NCBI GenBank assembly: GCA_030142905.1
Contig: JASJOG010000353.1
Span: 124,001 to 188,000, forward strand
Origin: Heliopora coerulea
Lineage: Eukaryota > Cnidaria > Anthozoa > Scleralcyonacea > Helioporidae
DNA length: 64,000 nucleotides
Reading direction: 5' to 3'
Program-made: the position numbers and the translations under genes
The notes under the pieces: generated by a model
Database searches by the model: none
What the model saw: only the letters and a program-made list of their open reading frames with translations
Told to the model about the DNA's origin: nothing
Shown here: one piece after another, positions 53,209 to 61,421 of the stretch
Position numbering within the stretch: the first letter of the stretch is position 1
Layout of the letters: each line of letters starts with the position of its first letter

Positions 53209-53518
53209 GGTTATGCATGGCACTTACCAATCACAGCTCGACTTTCAATGACTTAAGTGGACAAAAACCAATCATATTGCTTAGATTTGACCCGAGCAAA
53301 GGGGGGAGCGTTTTTTTGACTTCTATTATTCCTCTTATCCAATCATGTTGTGGTTCAGGGTGGGATGGACTAAGTGTGTGCGAAACTAACTAGCACTCCC
53401 TAATGGAACGTTATTTTATCCCTACCTACAACTCCTAAGTAAAGCATTTGGACTTAGATCATGATAAAAATAAGAAGAATAACAATAATACAATATACTA
53501 CAAAATATAGTTTATTTG
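53209..53518. other. Junction between hAT and the Maverick-like region
   Basis: No gene or terminal repeat recognised. The left end of the Maverick-like element could fall here or inside the hAT flank, but I could not find its terminal inverted repeat because the right end is outside the window. Confidence 0.35.
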
Positions 53519-53710
53519 TCACGAATATAGTTTTCTTCTTTTTGTCTTCAGTTTTCTTCCTCGGCCTTTTTGTTGTTGATGGTGTTGGTGAATTCTTTTT
53601 CCTAAGTAATTCCAGCGGTTTTTACTTAGATAAGCTTGTCTTTGTCTGGCCATGTAGCCTTCTCTTATTACTCTCATCCATGCTTGTGCCATACCTTTTC
53701 CAGTACCCAT
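53519..53710 (-). CDS. Small very basic protein (63 residues)
   Basis: Starts MGTGKGMAQAWMRVIREGYM and ends in a run of basic residues (RGRKLKTKRRKLY). Arginine and lysine dominate the second half, with a histidine/glutamine stretch between, as in DNA-condensing core proteins of DNA viruses. It is the outermost ORF of the Maverick-like region on this side. The plus-strand frame over it (53461-53712) is hydrophobic and is probably the antisense shadow. No family can be named, and such short basic ORFs can arise by chance. Confidence 0.4.
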   Translation of the reverse strand: MGTGKGMAQAWMRVIREGYMARQRQAYLSKNRWNYLGKRIHQHHQQQKGRGRKLKTKRRKLYS

Positions 53711-53719
53711 AATGTGTCT

Positions 53720-54240
53720 GTAAGAAAATATTTATTATCGTGTTGACTTGGAGAGTGAAATGCGGCATTTATTCGCATACAAATACCTCGATAGAGGGGG
53801 AAAAGTCGCATAACTTTTTAGTCTTTCAAACGATTTCGCTCAAATTGGTATCAAAAGATCCCTCAAAGTCAAGTGAACATTTCGTATTATAAGGTCTTTG
53901 TTGCTACGAGGCTTCCTTTTTGAGTTATCAAGGTTTTTGTGTTTCTTATTTATCGGGTCGAGCACTTGAATGTTTGTCAAGTACTTCTGATCATGGAATA
54001 GCATTTTAAGCGAGGTTAAGGCACTATTTTTGGATCGCCAAATCGACTGGGATGTGTTACTTTGTTGGTGGAATGTTTGGTTGTATGTTTGATTGTGAAA
54101 AGAAGAAAATAGGCAAAACTTACTTGTAAATTCTTTGCACGGTCGGGTGGCATGCAGCTCTCGTGATGTCTATAAATATTTTAATTTTGACATGTGTTGA
54201 CACAAGAATTGATGGATTTATGAATATATATAAGAATAAT
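53720..54240. other. Non-coding interval
   Basis: About 520 bases between the basic ORF and the first plus-strand ORF. It probably holds divergent promoter sequence, but no specific element was identified. Confidence 0.35.
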
Positions 54241-54275
54241 AAATGAGATTGTTATTATTTATAATACAAAATATT

Positions 54276-54665
54276 ATGGGTATGGTGTATAAGAAAATAT
54301 CTTATGATAAGGTATTTCACGAAATATGTTTTGATCATCTGGACGATTTGGTGGAAGAAATTGATTTTTCATATTGGATGTGTACTGGATTGGAGAAGAA
54401 CAAGCGACGTGTCATGATATTTGAGTTCGAGAATAAAGAACAGTCTAAAACGGTTCTTCAAAGTATTGAAAAGTTATTATATAAGGTTTTTATAGAAAGT
54501 TCAAAAAAAGTTGTGTTTTTCAAGTCTAATTTTAAAAATTTATTTGCTTGGGTTTATAAGAGTAAGGATTGTAAACGTTCTGAGGCGTATTTGGTTTATT
54601 GCGGTTGTGATTATAGCTGGAATCATGTATCTGATAAATGTAAATTGAGTAACATGTTTCTTTAA
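54276..54665 (+). CDS. Unrecognised protein, about 130 residues
   Basis: The frame opens at 54243; the ATG at 54276 (MVYKKISYDKVFHEI two codons later) gives a more hydrophilic start. The protein is rich in K, F, Y and E, with four cysteines in the last third (SKDCKRSEAYLVYCGCDYSW and KCKLSN) that could form a small metal site. No signal peptide or membrane span. It is followed 79 bases later by another plus-strand ORF. Function unknown. Confidence 0.5.
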   Translation: MGMVYKKISYDKVFHEICFDHLDDLVEEIDFSYWMCTGLEKNKRRVMIFEFENKEQSKTVLQSIEKLLYKVFIESSKKVVFFKSNFKNLFAWVYKSKDCKRSEAYLVYCGCDYSWNHVSDKCKLSNMFL

Positions 54666-54743
54666 TATGATTGGTTTGTGAATATTTGAGAAAAATATAA
54701 AAAAGTGTGTTGAAAGATTGTAGACTAGATAAGAGATTAAGAG

Positions 54744-54953
54744 ATGTCCGAACAGACCGATTGTGAAAATAATCGTGAAGGAAATTCCAAAGAAATTATT
54801 TTGGTATGGGAAGGACCTAGTGGAACTGAAATCACAGAAGAAGAACAAGAAGTTTCTCAATTTTGTTACAAATTGTTTAGCGACGAAGAATATTTCGTGT
54901 TGAGTGATTTTTGGGTGGTTAATTTTCTGAAAGAATTGAATGGAGATGGATGA
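54744..54953 (+). CDS. Small acidic protein, 69 residues
   Basis: Starts MSEQTDCENNREGNSKEIIL and has an acidic middle (TEITEEEQEVSQF) with an aromatic C-terminus (EYFVLSDFWVVNFL). The ATG is preceded by a purine-rich leader. No domain recognised. Same strand and spacing as its neighbours. Confidence 0.45.
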   Translation: MSEQTDCENNREGNSKEIILVWEGPSGTEITEEEQEVSQFCYKLFSDEEYFVLSDFWVVNFLKELNGDG

Positions 54954-55050
54954 CGATTGGATTTGACCACTTTTTAATTCAAAACATATAAAGATTTGTG
55001 GAGGACATTGTGATTGTCATTTGAGATACCAGAATTTTAATGAGTTTTGA

Positions 55051-55330
55051 TTGCAGTATATTACTATTTCAAGCAATGTGTTGGTGCGATTGATTGAAAA
55101 TGATAATGAACTTGATGTTGAAGAATTTGAGCAACAAATTGAAAATATTTTTATTGTTGATAATTTTGTTAAAACATATATAGATTTGAAGACTTATTTT
55201 ATGTGTCTAGTGAGGATGAATCGAAATATTTATGTCACAAATGTCATTGTGAACATGTAATTTATGACATGAAATATGATATTCATGGTTTTGTAACATT
55301 GGTTGAACACTATAAGATGATTGAAAAATA
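55051..55330 (+). pseudogene. Unrecognised ORF remnant, frameshifted
   Basis: The 69-codon frame from 55051 (NVLVRLIENDNELDVEEFEQ) ends at 55260. A second frame continues without an ATG from about 55200, containing CLCHKCHCEHVIYDM-like cysteine/histidine sequence, to a stop near 55330. The two may be one broken protein with a zinc-binding end. Acidic helical N-terminus, no family. Confidence 0.3.
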
Positions 55331-55508
55331 AAAAAACACTTGTTTTAATTGCGTTATGCATCGTTATAAGTATATTAAAGTGAAGAAATGGGCAAGTTGT
55401 TATTTTGATAGATTTTTTTGTTTGGGACTAAATATTGTTTGATGTTATACAAGGAATAGGAGGATAAAAGAAATTAGAATTAATGTTCAGAAGGAGGCTA
55501 TTTACAAT

Positions 55509-55751
55509 ATGTTACCTGAAGATATTTTTGAAGTGGCCATAAAATTTCATGATTTGATGTCCAGAAAGGAGTTAGATTCTTATTTAAAGGGTGCTTTTGG
55601 AATGGATTCGAGAGCTTTCAGAATTCAAGAACATGTTTTTGAAGATTTTGAATCATTTAATGTTTATACAAATGACGATATACATTTTGACAATTCAAGT
55701 GAAGAATCAAAAGATTTGTCTTTGGAAAGCTTGTTTGAATGCATTCACTGA
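55509..55751 (+). CDS. Unrecognised acidic protein, 80 residues
   Basis: Starts MLPEDIFEVAIKFHDLMSRK, helical and charged, with an acidic serine-rich tail (SSEESKDLSLESLFECIH). A cysteine-containing frame without ATG precedes it from 55368 and may be an upstream part lost by a stop near 55440. No membrane span or known domain. Confidence 0.4.
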   Translation: MLPEDIFEVAIKFHDLMSRKELDSYLKGAFGMDSRAFRIQEHVFEDFESFNVYTNDDIHFDNSSEESKDLSLESLFECIH

Positions 55752-55759
55752 GGTAAGTT

Positions 55760-56363
55760 TTGATTTCTTTATAATATCTAATAAAAGAGAAAAACAAAAA
55801 AAAAACAGCATATATTAATCGCATATAAAATATGAAATGAAAAATATTTGTTTTTTCATCTTTGACAAATCATTAAACACTTTTTTAAGACATCATATTT
55901 AGACTACCAGTCTTAAAGTGTTTTGAATAATCATTTTTGTCGAGGATAGATGAAAGAATACAGGACTGAATCGTGTACATAGATGTGTTAGAGCTAGAGC
56001 TTTTTTTTTATAGTGTGACTAAACAGGACTCTTTTCATCAAAACATTGGTTATTGCAAGTATGTCTAGAAGACCGGCATGAGTGAGTTCCATCGTATTGT
56101 CAGGACAAACAATCTTTGGTATTTCGCGTTGACCTTGTTATTGTCTCTCTATTACTGACGAGTATTTAATCGTTATGCTCTTTCTTACCTCGTAATCTTC
56201 AAAAACTTACCTTTTCCTTTGAAATATTAAGATTCTTCTTAGCTTCCTCTTCTTTGCTTCCTCTTCTTTGCTTCTTCTTCTGAATGATCGTTATTTATAA
56301 TATGATTTGTAAACAATATAACAGCAAATGATAAAGTGGAAATTGTAAACCGGATGAACATAA
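55760..56363. other. Non-coding interval
   Basis: About 600 bases with A and T runs and no credible ORF. It separates the first group of small plus-strand ORFs from the next, and might hold regulatory sequence. Confidence 0.35.
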
Positions 56364-56711
56364 ATGATTTTTCAAAAGGTGTGTGTTGGTAGAAATTTGA
56401 TTGGTTTTGAAAAATGGAAGGGAACGATAAAGGAAACTGTAATGGTAATAGATGGTAAATTGAATATGAAAAGGGTGGTTTTGAATTTTGATATGAGAAA
56501 TGTGGGGGAAATGGTGTTTGAGATTGATTTTATAGATGTGGCTGTTCATTACTTGATGTCGCGTAAGAAGTTATATCGGTGGTGTGTTTTTTATCATGAC
56601 GAAACTGATTATTGTCAATGGACAATTCCTCACTGTCATTATCATATGTTGTTGTGGTATGAACCAGGGTATGGGAGTTCATATTATTTTAGTAATGTCC
56701 CATTCACATAA
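56364..56711 (+). CDS. Unrecognised protein, 115 residues, H/C/W-rich C-terminus
   Basis: The first half alternates hydrophobic and charged residues in beta-strand style (VVLNFDMRNVGEMVFEIDFI). The second half has clustered C, H, W and Y (LYRWCVFYHDETDYCQWTIP and HCHYHMLLWYEPGYG), suggesting a metal or structural core. No signal peptide. The minus-strand frame over it (56295-56549) is treated as a shadow. Family unknown. Confidence 0.5.
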   Translation: MIFQKVCVGRNLIGFEKWKGTIKETVMVIDGKLNMKRVVLNFDMRNVGEMVFEIDFIDVAVHYLMSRKKLYRWCVFYHDETDYCQWTIPHCHYHMLLWYEPGYGSSYYFSNVPFT

Positions 56712-56800
56712 TTTGTGTGACGAAAATGCAGAGAATTGGGTTTGGGATATGTGAAAGCTTATGATATTTCGAACGTTGGAAGGAGAACGGGTATTTTGAA

Positions 56801-57001
56801 TTGTGTAAAAGATGGTCAGACCTGTTTACAAGAAGACATGTCTTATCTGAGTCCTTATATGAATATTTACGTTTGAACAAAAGTAATAGACAAATTTTTT
56901 TTTTTGGGAAGGTGAGTTATAATATTTTGATATGTAATAAGATTGATGATTACAATTTGCAAGTGTGTTTTGTTAAGCGAGGTATACGTTCTTTTATATA
57001 A
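56801..57001 (+). CDS. Unrecognised short protein, 66 residues
   Basis: Starts MCKRWSDLFTRRHVLSESLY and ends VCFVKRGIRSFI. Basic, with a beta-like second half. It is followed by a region where both strands lack coding until 57248. It may be the C-terminal part of a longer broken gene, because a frame without ATG runs into it from about 56740. Confidence 0.35.
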   Translation: MCKRWSDLFTRRHVLSESLYEYLRLNKSNRQIFFFGKVSYNILICNKIDDYNLQVCFVKRGIRSFI

Positions 57002-57247
57002 TTAAATTCAAAATTATACTGTAAGTATTTAAGAAAAATTTTGATTATTTTTTGTTCATAAATTTCTTCTACGTTTGAGTATATAGGCATTTTGTTTAAT
57101 CTTAAATGGTTGAGTATAATATTGGTACAAATATATAAGGATAAAAGTTCTAGAAGATTTTTTAATATGGCGAAAAATTTGAATTGTTGTTGTATAGGTT
57201 TGAAAGTAAATAATGTTTTGTTATAACCTGGCACAATGATGTAATTA

Positions 57248-57550
57248 TCACATAATAATTAAATTTTGTCTATTAATCCTTTTGTGGTTATAATACCTGT
57301 TTTTAAAGTGTAGAAATTTAATTGAATGAAAGAGACAGACTATTTGTAATGTCCATGAGTTTTGAATAAGCGGAGATATTTCATTCTGTTGTTCATAAAT
57401 TCGTTGAATGATAATTTGTTTATCAATTTCATTACTTGGAATGGGATGCAGCAATTTGTTGTTTTTGTTTCTTTTATAATTATTACTTCTTTTTCTTCTT
57501 GATCTATGCCTTTGGTGATATGCAGGAGTGTGTTGTCCAGGTTGCTGCAA
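57248..57550 (-). CDS. Basic, glutamine- and asparagine-rich ORF, 100 residues
   Basis: Starts MQQPGQHTPAYHQRHRSRRK and continues with basic and N-rich sequence, ending in a region rich in F, H and R. It begins six bases after the stop of the ORF at 57557-57967 on the same strand. Read-through or a frameshift could make it the tail of that protein, which also ends in K/R. No domain recognised. Confidence 0.35.
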   Translation of the reverse strand: MQQPGQHTPAYHQRHRSRRKRSNNYKRNKNNKLLHPIPSNEIDKQIIIQRIYEQQNEISPLIQNSWTLQIVCLFHSIKFLHFKNRYYNHKRINRQNLIIM

Positions 57551-57556
57551 TGAAAA

Positions 57557-57967
57557 TTAAGGTTTGGTTCTTTTTCTTTTTCTGAGGATTTTTTTTTTTT
57601 TTTTTTTTAATATTTGTTGATGATCCATGTTTTCTTCAGGAATTGCTTGTAATATGTCCATAAGTTGGCTGGCTGATGTGGGTTCGTACTGTTTTCCTGA
57701 TGTTTCTTTTACTTGGAGTTTTGGAAGTGTCCAGGGGATCGATGTTGGCATCGGAATTGAAAGTGGTGTCTGAATCAAAGGTTGAGGTGGCTGTGTTATC
57801 GTTGCTGTTTGAACCTGAGACGGAGGTTGGCATGGGGTTGTTGAATACGCTGTTGTACAAGGTGTCCAGTACAATGTCGAGTTCTTGTCCATCGGTGAAT
57901 TTTTTATCGAAAGTAATTGATGATATATTTGAGGTGTCATTTCTGCTGGTTGATTGTTCCAATCCAT
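57557..57967 (-). CDS. Proline/threonine-rich protein with a lysine-rich tail, 136 residues (alternative frame present)
   Basis: Starts MDWNNQPAEMTPQIYHQLLS. The middle is rich in P, T, Q and S (TTPCQPPSQVQTATITQPPQ), and it ends with a run of lysines and arginines. A second frame on the same strand, 57636-58004 (122 codons, S/T/N/D-rich, starting MTTTFPAISNPKNGLEQSTS), covers most of the same DNA. Low-complexity coding makes it hard to say which is real; overlap coding is possible. It overlaps the end of the 235-residue ORF by 31 bases. Confidence 0.4.
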   Translation of the reverse strand: MDWNNQPAEMTPQIYHQLLSIKNSPMDKNSTLYWTPCTTAYSTTPCQPPSQVQTATITQPPQPLIQTPLSIPMPTSIPWTLPKLQVKETSGKQYEPTSASQLMDILQAIPEENMDHQQILKKKKKKILRKRKRTKP

Positions 57968-58644
57968 TCTTTGGATTGGAAATTGCTGGGAACGTTGTTG
58001 TCACTTGCGTATAAGCATAAGAATGGTGGAAAATAGGAATAAATGGTTTTCAAATGACATCCTGTGATGCTATTGTCATAATTGTTTGTTTTAAATGTTT
58101 GAATAATGTGGTTGTCATGACAAGATAGTGTTTGTGCCAGACATTTTCCATGTAAGGAGAGTAAATTGGAATTTGAAGTGGAAAGTATCATGTATGACAA
58201 TGAACTGATTTCAAGAGGTTCTGTCATGTGACCATTTAACATGTAAGCACTTGAAGAAAGATAATTTTCGTAATATGAAATTAAAAGTAATAAAGTCAAG
58301 GAGTAAGATGCTTTACCTAAAAATATAAGTGATTTTGTTTGTGGTATTAGTTTGGTGGAAACGACAGGATACCATTTGGGTAAAGGATTGTTTTCTTTGA
58401 TTGGTTGAAAGGTGATATATTGTCCAGCCACAGATGATAAATACCTTGTTCCCATTCCAGAAAATAGGTAGATGTGACCATCCAAGTTGTTTGGATTTTG
58501 TATACAATTTCTTGTTAATCTCCTCACACTTTTTGTTTGAATAAAATGACAGAATTCCACAAATTTGTCGATGGCCAATATAGAACCAAAATTTGAATAT
58601 GTCAATAATCTATGCAAATCGCAGCAACTGTTTGGGTTAGCCAT
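57937..58644 (-). CDS. Unrecognised intact protein, 235 residues
   Basis: The longest intact ORF in this part, starting MANPNSCCDLHRLLTYSNFG. It has a mixed composition: a central hydrophobic stretch (LGKASYSLTLLLLISYYENY), many serines and tyrosines, and scattered cysteines and histidines late in the chain. No signal peptide at the start. Its full length without stops, in a region where other genes are broken, argues for real coding or recent insertion. It heads a same-strand series with 57967-57248. Family unknown; a structural virion protein is possible but unproven. Confidence 0.6.
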   Translation of the reverse strand: MANPNSCCDLHRLLTYSNFGSILAIDKFVEFCHFIQTKSVRRLTRNCIQNPNNLDGHIYLFSGMGTRYLSSVAGQYITFQPIKENNPLPKWYPVVSTKLIPQTKSLIFLGKASYSLTLLLLISYYENYLSSSAYMLNGHMTEPLEISSLSYMILSTSNSNLLSLHGKCLAQTLSCHDNHIIQTFKTNNYDNSITGCHLKTIYSYFPPFLCLYASDNNVPSNFQSKEWIGTINQQK

Positions 58645-58677
58645 TGTACGTTGGATTGAGTTATGGAGAAGAATGTT

Positions 58678-58700
58678 TTATATATATATATATATATATA
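58678..58700 (+). repeat. (TA)n microsatellite
   Basis: Short TA run between the divergent ORFs, 35 bases upstream of the 235-residue ORF start. Confidence 0.9.
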
Positions 58701-58930
58701 TTTGATGATTGATATATCTGGTGAAAACGGAAATGAAAAAACGGAAATTTATATGATTGTTATAATTATATAAGAGCGTGTATGTGCATGATAAAATATG
58801 CATTTCATGTGATATCTGTGAAATCTTAGTGTTGATTACAATAAGAAAGGTGTGTTTATATTTTGAAGGTTTTGATTTTTGTGAAAGTTTTATTATCATT
58901 GTTTCTCTTTTAGATGATTGGCATCAGTGT

Positions 58931-59442
58931 TTTTATATTTTGATGTGCTTATTTTTATGGTGTTTGGGCAATTTCATGATACAACTAACAAGAAACCAAC
59001 AGTGTGAATCTGGAGGACGAAAGCTGATCATCAACAATGTGCAGGATGGGGGTTTGCCATGAGAAGTAAACAAGAATACGAAAAAAAGAACAGCTGTTAT
59101 TTAGTTATCGGATTTCGTGGATTATGTTGTATTGATGCGCCAAATTGTCCTCCCGACTTGGTTCCTGAAGTTCCTATAAAACCTTATGGGATTTATTCTT
59201 CGAAGATGCTTGAGATCGGATGCATGGAGAAATCACAAGTGCAGGATTGTCTTACCGTTTCAGAACACCCTATTGAATTTTCAAAGGAAGTGAAAAAAAA
59301 AACAGAAATTGTGCTTTACGTTATAATTGGAACTTTGGCTTCTGCGATTGTCTGTATGATATTGGCATATTTCTATTGTGCTGTCACACGTTACAAGATT
59401 CTAAAAGTATTTTCTGGAAATCCGTTATTCGGGGATCGTTGA
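58931..59442 (+). pseudogene. Single-pass membrane protein with cysteine-rich ectodomain, possibly frameshifted near 59060
   Basis: The frame 59059-59442 (127 codons) has an ectodomain with several cysteines (GLCCIDAPNCPPDLVPEVPI), then a charged stem, one clear membrane span (IVLYVIIGTLASAIVCMILA, residues about 89-108) and a short basic tail. The preceding frame, ending at 59062, carries a signal-peptide-like segment (MCLFLWCLGNFMIQLT) and GRKLIINNVQDGG, which recalls an Ig-like or lectin-like ectodomain strand. The two frames overlap by four bases, so one indel probably split a type I membrane protein. A host- or virus-derived surface protein; no family assigned. Confidence 0.5.
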
Positions 59443-59718
59443 TATTGATGTTTTATTGGCGACTTTTGTTCATTTTGCTGAAGCATAATTACTTTTTTGT
59501 GTTTTGAGTGTGTGATTTATATGTATACTTATTTTTATTTACACATTTGATATGTAAAGGTGTGATTGGGATTTATATATAATTAACATTGATGATTTTT
59601 GGGATAATTAATATGTGAAGATAAGATATAATCAATGACATCAACGCTTTTTTTGTAATAATTTATATTAATGGAATAAAATTATTTTCATAAATACATC
59701 TTGATTGTTTTATTATAT
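59443..59718. other. Non-coding A+T-rich interval between convergent ORFs
   Basis: Contains AATAAA-like signals in both directions (for example AATAAA near 59675 and TTTATT near 59708), as expected between converging transcripts. Confidence 0.4.
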
Positions 59719-60130
59719 TTAATTCCAATAATTTTGTCCATAGTAATAAAATATTTCATTGTTTGGGTTTATGTTTTTGATTGCAAATGCTTTGGGTAAA
59801 TTTTTTTTTTTTTTCTTTTTCCCAACATCTCGAATGTCCATATTGGTATATCTTAATGTTTTTTTATTGTTTGCATAACGTGGAGCTGCATCAGTGCTAT
59901 AACTTGCGTTGATACATCTGGCGTTGTCTTTACCGCTTTCACATATTGTGTAAGGAGCCAAACCAGTTTTCGGATAATATTTGTCAAGTTTTTTGTTTTT
60001 GATTCTTCAACCTGTGTCGAAACCTAAACTAGTTCCTTTTTTTGTTTTCTTTCCTGCAAATAATCCTAATCCAGCATTGGGAATTGTTGATTTTTTTATT
60101 CTTAAATTTCTATTTTTCAATAAATGAATC
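59719..60130 (-). pseudogene. SET-domain protein (histone methyltransferase-like), broken
   Basis: Minus-strand reading from about 60115: STIPNAGLGLFAGKKTKKGT (the 'GxGLFA...I.KG' start of SET domains), then GFDTG and a stop near 60009, KYYPKTGLAPYTI, CINASYSTDAAPRYANNKKT (the 'ID.....AR..N' box), and FAIKNINPNNEIFYYYGQNY (the 'I..GEEI.YDYG..YW' end). A short N-terminal start lies in another frame just upstream. Length of about 130 residues suits the stand-alone viral type. The family methylates lysines on histones. It has at least one stop and one frameshift. Confidence 0.78.
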
Positions 60131-60297
60131 CATCATTGTTTTGTTCTTTGTGTCCTTTTCTTGCAACGAGTATGTCTTAACGTGGTGTCTTTGCATTGAA
60201 TGGATTTGGTTTGTGGTAATTGTTTATTTAATCTTTTTTTCATCTAAAAAATATTAAATATAAACTTTAATTCCTTCATAGATATCTGAGTTGTTTT

Positions 60298-60573
60298 CTA
60301 TAAATTGTAAGATTGCATAAATTTGGCAGATATGCTTCCGGGAGGATTTAATATATCCAACAGGAAATGATTTATTCGATGTTTGAGCATTTCTGGTTCA
60401 TATGGAAATACTTCGATCGGATCACCGGAAGTGTTCACAAAATGGTTCATGGCTTCCGTGAATATTTTATGTGTGAATGCTATGTTTCTGTCATCATCTT
60501 CAAAGGTCACACCCACTCTTGATTTACCATCTTTACTTTTGCAAAATATTTTGATGACGGCGTTTGAAGACAT
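60298..60573 (-). CDS. Unrecognised protein, 91 residues
   Basis: Intact frame starting MSSNAVIKIFCKSKDGKSRV, with beta-strand-like N-terminal half (VGVTFEDDDRNIAFTHKIFT) and a helical C-terminal half (EPEMLKHRINHFLLDILNPP). The ATG follows the pyrimidine-rich CATGGTTGTC context on the minus strand. No domain known. It lies between the SET remnant and the polymerase unit and diverges from the latter. Confidence 0.5.
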   Translation of the reverse strand: MSSNAVIKIFCKSKDGKSRVGVTFEDDDRNIAFTHKIFTEAMNHFVNTSGDPIEVFPYEPEMLKHRINHFLLDILNPPGSISAKFMQSYNL

Positions 60574-60706
60574 GGTTGTCTGTAAAAGAAATGAGTGTAA
60601 TTGTTGGTGTAAAGTTATAATTAGGTATGTGGTTTTATAATGACAATTTCGACTGTTGGAAATATTTTGAAATTAGATTATTCAATATTTTTAATTTAGT
60701 ATAAAA

Positions 60707-60931
60707 TGACAAGGTGCTGATGCGACTAATCCAGATGAAATTGATGGTTTGGACGAACCAGTTTACGAAGACGATTCTTTTGAAAGAAGAAAATTATTAA
60801 GCTGTGGTTGTTTTGTTCCTGCTCCTTCTTGTTTTGGGTTTATGTTAAACGCTGTCATACGTATATTTGTACAAAAGAATAGAAGAAGAAATCACAATGG
60901 CTCATATGACAAACGCAACAGAAGAAAGTGA
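60707..60931 (+). pseudogene. Short unrecognised ORF, possibly broken at its start
   Basis: The open frame without an early ATG reads DEPVYEDDSFERRKLLSCGC, then FVPAPSCFGFMLNAVIRIF and a basic tail KNRRRNHNGSYDKRNRRK. The cysteine cluster and hydrophobic middle could be a small membrane-associated peptide. Upstream ATGs are in another frame. Low confidence as a gene. Confidence 0.3.
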
Positions 60932-61043
60932 CTTTCACCGAGGATGAACTTGAAAAAAATTGTAAGTTATATGCCTTATGAAGAAGCAGTCACATCAAGA
61001 TGACGAAAATGTGAAACATCAGGGTACCGAAATTTATCAGTGA

Positions 61044-61418
61044 TTGGGAGTAATTGCAGAAATATTTAAATATAATTTTAATATAGAAGAAATGATGGAA
61101 CGTTACGATAATGAAATCCCCGCCAATAAAGTTGTTGAATTGGTTTTGAGAAGAATTATTATGCATTTACTTTCTGTTGCAAAAAGTACATTAAAATGGG
61201 AAAACATGTTATTTAGAATATTTTTTGATAAATTTCCAAGTCGAGAATTTACTACTCCTACCATTACAGTGGATAGAATTTATGAGGAATTGAATGAACA
61301 TTTGCAATGTAATGATACGATTCTTTTGGATGGTTGGTGGGTTGGAAATATGGTTGTTTCTAGATTGGTTTTGGATAAAAGAAAGAAGAAACAGATATCT
61401 AATAATCAAAATAATTAA
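61044..61418 (+). CDS. Unrecognised protein upstream of DNA polymerase, 124 residues
   Basis: Intact frame starting MGVIAEIFKYNFNIEEMMER, mostly alpha-helical in appearance (NKVVELVLRRIIMHLLSVAK), with a basic C-terminus KRKKKQISNNQNN. It ends three bases before the ATG of the polymerase (61422), so the two are probably co-expressed. A role alongside replication is inferred from position only. Confidence 0.55.
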   Translation: MGVIAEIFKYNFNIEEMMERYDNEIPANKVVELVLRRIIMHLLSVAKSTLKWENMLFRIFFDKFPSREFTTPTITVDRIYEELNEHLQCNDTILLDGWWVGNMVVSRLVLDKRKKKQISNNQNN

Positions 61419-61421
61419 ATT

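Noticed and set aside
50045..53216. 8-bp target duplication for the hAT element
   Set aside because: The flanks ATACATAT and GGTTATGC do not match; the left flank is in a microsatellite that may have changed.
53461..53712. Plus-strand hydrophobic 83-codon frame
   Set aside because: It lies exactly over the basic minus-strand ORF; K/R codons read in antisense give F, L and S, so it is likely a shadow.
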